A DNA stretch of 19,166 nt from an uncultured Pseudomonadota bacterium. Its GTDB lineage: Bacteria > Myxococcota_A > UBA9042 > CAIXZC01. Positions 1 through 9,800 of this stretch are shown in pieces (the stretch's first letter is position 1; every line of letters begins with the position of its first letter). Below the pieces are notes generated by a model, which did not search any database, was not told where the DNA came from, and saw only the letters and a program-made list of their open reading frames with translations. The stretch is from NCBI GenBank assembly GCA_937884235.1, contig CALGBT010000885.1:1-19166 (forward strand), in the 5' to 3' direction. Made by a program: the position numbers and the translations under genes.

Positions 1-263
1 CAACCGATCAAGTCATGGTAGGCGCAGTAGATCAGGTCGCCGTCAGGATCGAGCAAGATCTCGACATAGTGGTCCGGGAAAGTGTCAAAATGCACTTCCC
101 AGTCGAAGAGCTCGGTATCGGTCCCGTCGTTAATCACGCAGTCGGGCGGTACCGGCGACCGGTTTACCTGAATCCCCAACGCATAGACTGGCGATGCCAC
201 CAACAGCAGCAGAACCAACAACGTCCACCTAAAACAGCCCCTACAATCCACTAGACTATTCAT
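1..263 (-). CDS. Secreted giant-protein paralogue, N-terminal part only
   Basis: Partial gene whose 3' part lies beyond the left edge; 87 complete codons are visible. The start ATG is the reverse complement of 261-263, preceded by a G6 run about 7 nt upstream that may act as a weak ribosome-binding site. The protein begins with a signal peptide: Arg near residues 8-12, a Leu/Val core, and cleavage likely after SPVYA. The mature part then follows the giant protein encoded immediately upstream (833-13306) almost residue by residue, sharing NRSPVPPDCV, NDGTD, FDWE, PDHY, LLDPDGD and HDLIG. The two genes are therefore tandem paralogues with the same N-terminal domain, which I cannot assign to a named family. 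Whether this copy also carries metal-binding repeats or thioester-like domains cannot be seen. The 569-bp gap and its own leader suggest separate transcription. Confidence 0.85.
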   Translation of the reverse strand, partial: MNSLVDCRGCFRWTLLVLLLLVASPVYALGIQVNRSPVPPDCVINDGTDTELFDWEVHFDTFPDHYVEILLDPDGDLIYCAYHDLIG

Positions 264-275
264 TTGTTACCCCCC

Positions 276-303
276 AAAAATGGTGTGACCCATCGTCACA
301 CCA
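276..303 (-). promoter_or_regulatory. Leader hairpin followed by T5
   Basis: A perfect 9-bp inverted repeat, TGGTGTGAC (281-289) and GTCACACCA (295-303), surrounds a 5-nt loop. Read on the minus strand it is followed at once by TTTTT (276-280) and then the G-run and ATG of the partial secreted protein. The layout resembles an intrinsic terminator or attenuator in a 5' leader. It could instead be an operator dyad. A CRP-type half-site pair (TGTGA/TCACA) is embedded, but the spacer is 7 rather than 6. No function is demonstrated. Confidence 0.5.
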
Positions 304-557
304 CGCGTTCAGTCAGTTTTCACAAGGCCTAGCCTATATTGACCGGCTGTCATGAACAATGAAGCACACCGCTTTTGCACGCCTCCATGAACAGAAATTC
401 TCGTCGCAGGTACCAGACACTGGCGCTCAACGCTACGCCACCAATTCCCATAGAACCAACAGCCGCAACACTTTGCACCACGACAGACGGTTCACAAAAC
501 AGGTTCAAAGCAGGCTCCAGACAGGCCATCGCCACCATGTGCACCATCGCCACCAAA

Positions 558-573
558 GTGCCATCATGTCACA
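558..573 (-). promoter_or_regulatory. Shared dyad-like upstream element, copy 1
   Basis: On the minus strand this reads TGTGACATGATGGCAC. It lies 295 bp upstream of the start codon of the partial secreted protein. The copy at 13598-13613 differs at one base and lies 292 bp upstream of the paralogous giant gene. It is a candidate regulator-binding site for both genes. The evidence is only the shared sequence and distance. Confidence 0.4.
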
Positions 574-832
574 CCCAGAGCTAGACATCTGAAGTTCAAC
601 CCAGGTTTGCACCGAAGGCTGGCACGGCTCCGTAGCTCCTGCTTTTTCCAGTTGAGGAATGCCGAAAACGGCCACCAATCAAGCTCCGACGAGCGCGGAC
701 ACTAATATTGGCAGACAGCCCTGGTTTCTGTGATCGCCGCGGGCATCACCTGCGATCGTCGCCAGTCAGAGCACTGGCCACAACCAGCACACAGGCCTCA
801 GATCAGAATCATGTTTCGCTTGAAGAGGGGAG

Positions 833-3800
833 CTACTGACCGGCGTACCAAGTGGAACCGATGGGAGCGGCAAGGTACCAGCCGTCATCGAAGATCGGGC
901 CGCCATTGGCAGGCGTAATGCCGTCGTAGACATTCCAGATCGACTGCTTCTCAGACGGCCAATCCCAGTAATCCGGCACGCACAGCATGCGAGTATCGCC
1001 GTTGGCGATGTACTCCCCCGTGTTGTTCACCAGCAGATAGAGGTCGTAGGGCATGTTCTCGCAGTGCGTCCCAGGGGCGGTATTCAGCAACTGGGCCGGT
1101 TCCATGGGCAGCGCGGTGTCGAAATGGAACTCCACGCCCACCTTCGGACCCAGCACCGTGCCATAGCCGATCTCAGTGTTGGCATCGAAGCTCCAGACTC
1201 CCGTGTCACCATTCACCGAGTTTGGCGGTAAGGTCTCCCAGGTATCGGCAAACATGGTAATGGCGATGTCCTCAGCAGCACCAAAAGTCACCTCCGCATC
1301 CTCCCCGGTCTTCTCCCAGGCGGTGTTGTAATGTTTCACCTGATAGGTCCCGGTGGAAGTGTAGGTGCCCATGGCAATGGCAATACCCTGGCTGTGATGA
1401 TAGGCCGCGCCACGGGCCCAGGGATCTGCGTAGAAGCGTATCTGCTTCACACCGTCGGCGTTGAAGATGTACTCCACCTCGAGCTCAATAATCCAGTCAT
1501 TGTAGTCCCAGTCGTTGCCGCCGTACTGTGGCAGATCCTCGTAGGCGATTGTGGTCTGGCCCGAAGTGGGCCACATAATGCTCAGGGTACAGTCGGTCTG
1601 GCAGGCATACATGACGTCGTCGTTTTCGTCACCGTCATCGCAGATTTCGCCATCCTCGATGATGCCATTCCCACAAACCGGGCAACCTTCGTCAACGTTG
1701 CCGTCGCAGTCATTGTCAGCGCCGTCACAGACTTCATCTGCGCCGGGGTAGACATCCTGGTCACCATTGTCGCAATCCTGGCAACCGCCAAACCCATCAC
1801 CATCCACATCGACATTGATAGCGATGACCAGCGCAGACTTGCTGGTACGCTCGTGCTGCCCATCATTAAAGTTGATTTGCGCCCTGGGCAACTCGATGCG
1901 CTTGCCATCTTCGTCCCAATCAGCATGCAGATCGTAGGAGATCTCAATGACATCAAAGACGGTGGTGTCATTCCAGCCCGCCTTGTCTTCGTAGCCCTCA
2001 AGGTCGATATTCCAGAAGACAGTTACGGTCCCGTCATTGTTGTCGACCCAACCATCGGGGTCGAGGCTGAAATTCTCTACCCAGTAGCCGGCAGGAATGG
2101 TGTCAACCAACACTCCCTGGGCCGAGAAGGCACCGAGGTTGTGACTGGTAAGGGCCACGGCAATTGTGCCCGGACCAGCTGCGCCAGCAACCTTTCCAGC
2201 TGTAAGCACCCCATGGCTATTCTGGTAACCCCAGATGTTGTAGAGAGTCTTGGTGCCATAGCTGCCACCCCAATCCACATGGTCCTCTTTGCCGTCACCG
2301 TCCGTATCGGTCTTGTTGTCGAGGTAATACTGGACCATCTCCGGTGCCTGCTCCCCGTAGTAGCCGAAGAGCGTATTCTTAGTTGAGAGCTGACCGTACT
2401 CGACGCACCACCAGGACGGGTGGTTGAGATAGGGCTGGTAGTACCCGTTGGGGAAGGTCCAGGGACCGTACTGCAGGTTGATCTTCCCGCCGGCGGCAAT
2501 CTTCATTGCCTGACCGTTGGCCTTCTTGGTGCCATTTGTCATGGACTGAGTCGGGTCAGAGATGAAGAGCAGGTGCTCGTCAAGACAGACCTCCACCGGA
2601 CCCAGATTGTGGATAGTCACGGCCGAGGAGTCGTAGGACGGGGTGTCAATGGCAATCCAGTCCCGGGCAAAGGCTTCAGCCAGACTGACGCAGCCAGCAG
2701 GCAGCTCGCAGTCGTCATTGGCATCACATCCCTCGTCGATGGAACCGTCACAGTCATTGTCCGTAAGGTCACCGCAGAGCTCGGCCCCCGGAGTCCCCGG
2801 GGTACACTGCTGCGTCTGACCATTGACACAGGCCTGAACCGAGTTCTCACAGGCGCCTGCGCCGCACGAGAGGGTACCCAGGCCTTCGTCTACAACGCCG
2901 TCACAATCATTGTCGATGCCATCGCAAACCTCGGTGCCGGGAGTGCCCGCTGTACAGACCTGCCAGGCACCGTTCACACAGTTCTGGACCGTCACCTTGC
3001 AAGCACCAGCGCCGCAAGTCGAAGTCCCCAGACCCTCGTCTTCGAGGCCATCGCAATCGTTGTCCAGGCCATCACAGAGCTCGCTGGAAGGCGTTGCCGC
3101 CTCGCAGCTCTGCAGTTCACCGGCAACGCAGTTCACTACCGTCACCTGACAGACCCCCTGACCGCAGGTCGTTACACCCAGACCTTCATCAGTGGAGCCG
3201 TCACAGTCATTGTCCACCAGATCGCAGACTTCGCCGGAAGGATCACCTGGAGTGCACACCGATACCTGCCCACCAACGCAGTATTCAACGGTCGCCTGAC
3301 AGGCGCCAACCCCGCACGTTGTCGTGCCCAGGTCTTCATCAGTAGAGCCATCACAGTCGTTGTCAGCACCGTCACAGACCTCGTCGGTGGGCGCGCCCGG
3401 CTGGCAGACCTGGGGAACACCCGCCACACAGCTCTCGATTGTGACCAAACAAGTACCGACACCACAGGTTGTGGTGCCGAGACCCTCGTCCACGCTGCCA
3501 TCACAATCGTTGTCAATGCCGTCACAGATTTCATCGGTGGGTTCCCCCGCCACGGCACCGCAAACTTCCCCGAGCCCATCGGCGGAGCAGACGATTTCTC
3601 CCGCAACCAGGCAAGCTCCAACACCCGCGCTGCAGGCGTTGCCGACATTGTCGAAGCCTTCGTCGGCTTCACAGTCACAGTCGTTGTCTATCTTGTCCCC
3701 ACAGAGTTCCTCCCCGGGCAGAATCACTTCCGCATTGCACTCGGCCGTGCCATCGGCGGCACAGACATACTCGCCCTCCGAGTAGCAGGCAGAGACGACT

Positions 3801-6800
3801 GGCGAAGCGTCCAGTACCCAGAACTCATGGAAGAATGGATCGGCCGGTTTCTTGTGCCACGGCTCTGCCCCGATGAGGGTCACCAAAGTCTCGCCAGCAC
3901 CATGCGGCGATGCCTCCAAGGTAGTGGCCGTCGGCCACGCCGCCTTTGTGATATCCGGCAACACGTTGCCAACCAGGTCAGCCATGTCTTCATTCTGGAG
4001 TTCGTACCCATAGCTCGTGTAGTTCTTCCAATAAACGAAGATGTAGGCCGACACGATAAGCTTGCCACCGCCATCCTGGAAGTCCCTGAGGACCTGCTTG
4101 CTGCCGTCGGTTACGACGAAGTGGTTGGCCGCAGTGTCCGGTGCAGCGTCGAGGATAACAACGTCCACGCCGTCAAGATCGCCAGGCTGGAGATCCAGTG
4201 GCGTACCCGCCGAAACGTCCCACATGTCATAGGACCCTACGTCACCGTCGGCCACCATGTCATCCAACGTGTCGTCCATTCCGGTCCAGTCCGCCCCGTC
4301 GTAAGCACCATAGGCGTAAAGCAGGCTGGGGGCGAAGTCGTCGTTGATGGTCAGCACGGTATCAATGAAGAACTCCTTGTACTCTGCCATGCCGTCATAG
4401 CTGTGCTCAAAGTTGCAGGCCAGCGTCGATCCGGTGAGTACCGCATCGGCAGTAGCGACGATGAGTGGTTCATCCTCGTCACTGACGGCCCAGACCTCCA
4501 GGTTCTCGCCACCGCAACCACCGGTGGAGCAACTCTCGCCGAGGTTGAAGCCTTCGTCGATGCTGCCATCGCAGTCATTGTCCTGAGCATCGCAAATCTC
4601 GGTGGCTGCATCACCAGGCACGCAGCTCTGCACCTGACCATCTACGCAGTAGTCCACCGTGTTCTCGCATTCGCCAACGCCGCAAGTGGTGGTGCCAAGA
4701 CCCTCGTCCACCTGACCATCGCAGTCGTTGTCAGCGAGGTCGCAGGCTTCGTCAACAGGGTTACCTGGAATACAAGTCTGCACCACACCGTCAACGCAGT
4801 AGTCAACAGTTGCAGTACAAGCCCCGATACCGCAAGAGGCAGTGCCCAGGTCTTCGTCGATCTCACCATCACAGTCGTTGTCCAGGCCATCGCAGATTTC
4901 GTCCGTTGGCGTACCCGGCACGCACTCCTGGTTCGGATTGCAGCTACCCGGCACCAGCGCCATGGTTACCTGAGCGATGGTCAACTGATTGTTGCCCACG
5001 GGATCGAGAATCACACCGATGTACTGGTCGCAGTCCGGCTCAAAACCTTCGCCTTCAGCCAGCGCATCAGCCAGAATCTCATCTACCCGAGCCTGACTCC
5101 ACGCGCCCAGACCGTTGGTCAGCAGGCCGTCGTCAATGAGCGTCCAAATGGCCCGCTGTACGTCGCCATAGGTGAACACGCTGCCACCCTGCGACGGTGT
5201 CCCCACATAACCCTGGTTCAAAATGTAGTTCACCAGGTCGAGATTCTCCGGGAACTCCATGAGTCCGTCAGGAATCACGTCGTAGCTGGAGTAGACATTA
5301 ACAGTGTAGGTGGCCCCCGGAGTGATGTAAGTATCCGTGTCCACGCAGTAAGCATCGTAAGTTCCTGCCAGAATCGACTCACCGAGGATCTTCACGTCGT
5401 AGTAGCTCGGCGCACCAAAGCCAGTGCCCGGATGACTGATGATCTTCTGGACCTGAGCCGGCAGGCCAGCAGCAAACGCCACCAGGTCACTACCACCATC
5501 GCCACAGTTGTCGATGGTCACTTCGCACTCGCCAACACCACACGTCGTGGTACCGAGTTCCTCATCGATCTCGCCATCACAATCGTTGTCGAGGAGGTCG
5601 CAGGTCTCATCGCCGGCGCCCAGGAACGGGTCACAGCTCTGAACCTGACCAGCAACACAATTCTCAATCGTATTGACGCACTCGCCAACACCACAAGTCG
5701 TCGAACCAAGTCCCTCGTCGATTTCGCCGTCACAGTCATTGTCCAGGCCGTCGCAAATCTCTTCGGACGGTTCGCCCGGAACGCATTCCTGATTCGGGTC
5801 ACAACTCCCCGGAATCAGCGCCATGGTCACCTGCGCGATGGTCAGCTGATTGTTGCCAACGGGATCGAGAATCACACCGATGTACTGGTCGCAGTCCGGC
5901 TCAAAACCTTCGCCTTCAGCCAGCGCATCAGCCAGAATCTCATCTACCCGAGCCTGACTCCACGCGCCCAGACCGTTGGTCAGCAGGCCGTCGTCAATGA
6001 GCGTCCAAATGGCCCGCTGTACGTCGCCATAGGTGAACACGCTGCCACCCTGCGACGGTGTCCCCACATAACCCTGGTTCAAAATGTAGTTCACCAGGTC
6101 GAGATTCTCCGGGAACTCCATGAGTCCGTCAGGAATCACGTCGTAGCTGGAGTAGACATTAACAGTGTAGGTGGCCCCCGGAGTGATGTAAGTATCCGTG
6201 TCCACGCAGTAAGCATCGTAAGTTCCTGCCAGAATCGACTCACCGAGGATCTTCACGTCGTAGTAGCTCGGCGCACCAAAGCCAGTGCCCGGATGACTGA
6301 TGATCTTCTGGACCTGAGCCGGCAGGCCAGCAGCAAACGCCACCAGGTCACTACCACCATCGCCACAGTTGTCGATGGTCACTTCGCACTCGCCAACACC
6401 ACACGTCGTGGTACCGAGTTCCTCATCGATCTCGCCATCACAATCGTTGTCGAGGAGGTCGCAGGTCTCATCGCCGGCGCCCAGGAACGGGTCACAGCTC
6501 TGAACCTGACCAGCAACACAATTCTCAATCGTATTGACGCACTCGCCAACACCACAAGTCGTCGAACCAAGTCCCTCGTCGATTTCGCCGTCACAGTCAT
6601 TGTCCAGGCCGTCGCAAATCTCTTCGGACGGTTCGCCCGGAACGCATTCCTGATTCGGGTCACAACTCCCCGGAATCAGCGCCATGGTCACCTGCGCGAT
6701 GGTCAGCTGATTGTTGCCAACGGGATCGAGAATCACACCAATGTACTGGTCACAATCCGGCTCAAAGCCCTCGCCTTCAGCCAGTGCATCAGCCAGAATC

Positions 6801-9800
6801 TCGTCCACCCGGGCCTGGCTCCAAGCGCCGAGGCCATTGGTTACCAGCCCATCGTCAATGAGCGTCCAGATGGCCCGCTGAACATCGCCGTAGGTGAACA
6901 GGCTGCCATCTTGCGACGGCGTCCCCACGTAGTCCTGATTCAAAATGTAGTTCACCAGGTCAAGGTTCTCCGGGAACTCCATGAGCCCATCCGGGATCGC
7001 GTCGTAGCTGGAGTAGACATTGGCCGTGTAAGTGGTCCCCGGCGTAATGTAGGTATCCGTGTCCACGCAATATGAATCATAAGTGCCAGCCAGAATCGAC
7101 TCACCGAGGATCTTCACGTCGTAGTAGCTCGGCGCACCGAAACCGGTACCCGGGTGACTGATGATCTTCTGTACCTGAGTCGGCAGACCGGCAGCGAATG
7201 CCAACAGATCGGCACTACCTTCGCCACAGTTTTCAATCGTCACTTCGCACTCGCCAACACCACACGTGGTAGTGCCGAGGTCGTTGTCAATCTGGCCATC
7301 ACAGTCGTTGTCGGCAAAGTCGCAGAGTTCCTCGATGGGATCCCCAGGAACGCAAGTCTGCACCTGACCATCCACACAATTCTCAACGGTCGCTTCGCAG
7401 GAACCGACGCCACAAGTGGTGGAGCCCAGCCCTTCGTCGACATCGCCGTCACAGTCGTTGTCCAGACCATCGCAAAGCTCTTCAGATGGATCGCCCGCTA
7501 CGCAGCTCTGCACCTGCCCATCAATGCAGTTCTCCACCGAAGCCTGGCAGGTCCCGACACCACAGGAAGATATGCCCAGGTCTTCATCGACCGAGCCATC
7601 GCAATCATTGTCAATCAAGTCGCAGATCTCGTCCGCCGGAGCACCCGGGGCGCAGCTCTGCACCACCCCGCCCACGCAGTTGTCGGTAGTCGCTTCACAC
7701 GCACCGATACCGCAGGTGGTGGTTCCCAGATCTTCATCAACTTCGCCGTCGCAGTCATTATCCAGGCCGTCGCAGATCTCCTCCGACGGTTCACCGGGCA
7801 CACACTCCTGGTTCGGATTGCAGCTGCCCGCCACCAGCGCCATGGTTACCTGTGCGATGGTGAGTTGGTTGTCGCCAATGGGATCGAGAATCACACCAAT
7901 ATACTGGTCACAGTCGGGCTCAAAGCCTTCGCCCTCGGCCAGCGCATCAGCCAGAATCTCGTCCACCCGAGCCTGGCTCCAGGTACCCAGACCATTGGTC
8001 ACCAGACCATCATCGATGAGCGTCCAGATGGCCCGCTGCACATCGCCGTAAGTGAACACGCTGCCGCCCTGCGACAGCGTCCCAACGTAGCCCTGATTGA
8101 TGATGTAGTTCACCAGATCGAGATTCTCGGGGAACTCCATGAGCCCTTCAGGAATCGCATCGTAGCTGGAGTAGACGTTGGCCGTGTAGGTGGCCCCCGG
8201 AGTAATGTAGGTATCCGTATCCACGCAATATGCGTCGTAGGTGCCGGCCAGAATCGACTGGCCGAGGATCTGCACATCGTAGTAGCTCGGCGCACCAAAG
8301 CCAGTGCCCGGGTGACTGACGATCTTCTGCACCTGAGCCGGCAGACCGGCAGCAAAGGCCACCAGGTCGGCACTGCCATCGCCGCAGTTATCAATCGTCA
8401 CTTCGCACTCACCGACGCCGCAAGTCGTGGTCCCGAGATCCTCGTCAAGTTCACCATCGCAGTCGTTGTCAATCAGATCGCAAAGTTCATCCGTGGGATC
8501 ACCAGGAACGCAGGTCTGCACTTCACCATTGATGCAGTTCTCGACGGAAGCCACACAGGCACCGACGCCGCAGGTGGTGGAGCCCAACTCTTCATCGACA
8601 AGTTCATCACAGTCATTGTCAAGCAGGTCGCATACTTCGTCCACCGGCTCACCGGGAACTGCATTGCACTCGGTTCCGAGGCCATCGGCCGCACAAACCA
8701 TTTCACCCGCGCGGTTGCACTCGCCAATACCGTCGTCGCAGCCATCGCCCAGATCGCTGAAGTCTTCGTCAACCGCATCGTCGCAGTCGTTATCAAGACC
8801 ATCACAACGCTCGACGCCGCCCGGGAAGGAAAGTGCGTCTGAATCAATGCAATCCTCGCAGGCCGGGAAACCATCCCCGTCAACATCGACGTTGATCGCA
8901 AACACGGAAGCCGACACATTGACCTGCTCAGCTTCGCCATCGACAAAGGTCATAGTCGCCTTGGGCAGTTCCAACCGGGCGCCATTGGCGTCCAAAGCAG
9001 GATAGAGGTCGTAGCTGATTTCGGTGACGTCAAAGACCGTCGAACCGTCGGTGCCGGGCATGTCCTCGTAGCCCGCCAACTCGATCCCCCAGAACAGCGT
9101 CGTGGAACCGTCCGGATTCACCGCCATGCCATCGGGTTCAACGCTGAAGTTCCCGGCGGAGTAACCCTCGGGAAGGGTATCGGCAAGGGTGCCCAGACCA
9201 GGCAACGCACCGATATTGTGCGAAGTCAACACCACGTTGACAGTTCCCGGGTCACCAGCCAGAGCAACCTTACCAGCCGTCAACATCGAGTGGCTGCTCT
9301 GGTAGGCCCAGATGTTATAAACGGTCTGAGTGCCGAGACTGCCGGCCCAGTCCACGTGGTCCTCCTTACCGTCGTTGTCCAAGTCCGTCTCGTCCGCGAT
9401 GAGCGCAACGATCGCCGCCGGCGTCGCTTCGCCGTAAAACGCGAAGGCAGCGCCATCAGTCGTGTACTGGCCATCCTCGACGCACCACCAAGGCGGCTGG
9501 TTGAGTTGCGCCTGATAACTGCCGTTGGGGAAGGTCCAAGGACCGTATTGCAGCGTCACTTTGCCCCCCGGCGCGATTTCGATGGCCTGACCGTCAGCCG
9601 TGTCTACGTCGGTGGACAGAGACTGGGTCGGGTCCGACAGGAGCAGCAAGAATTCGTCCAAGCAAACCGGCGCCGAACCGAAGTTGTAAATGTCGACGCT
9701 GGAATTGGATGAGCCGCTGACATCTGTCATGATCCAGCCGCGGGCAAAGGCCTCAGAGAGACCCACACAGCCGTCCGGCAACTCACAATCATCACCACTG

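Larger units (their letters stand above)
264..832. other. Intergenic region between the two giant-protein genes
   Basis: No credible gene. The short ORFs here overlap on both strands and lack ribosome-binding sites and recognisable domains. It holds the hairpin at 276-303, a 12-bp direct repeat CCATCGCCACCA at 526-537 and 544-555 (18-bp period), and the 16-mer GTGCCATCATGTCACA at 558-573, which recurs with one mismatch upstream of the giant gene. I see no clear terminator for the giant gene, which stops at 833-835. Confidence 0.6.

Noticed and set aside
281..303. CRP/FNR-family binding site (TGTGA...TCACA)
   Set aside because: The half-sites are separated by 7 nt instead of 6, and the dyad is better explained as a hairpin with T5.
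350..592. Overlapping short ORFs on both strands in the gap between the giant genes
   Set aside because: No ribosome-binding site, no recognisable domain, and low-complexity translations.
2420..7075. Very long plus-strand ORF (1551 codons) opposite the giant gene
   Set aside because: It mirrors the repeated coding pattern of the minus strand. It has no domain of its own and no signal or credible ribosome-binding site, while the minus strand has clear families throughout.
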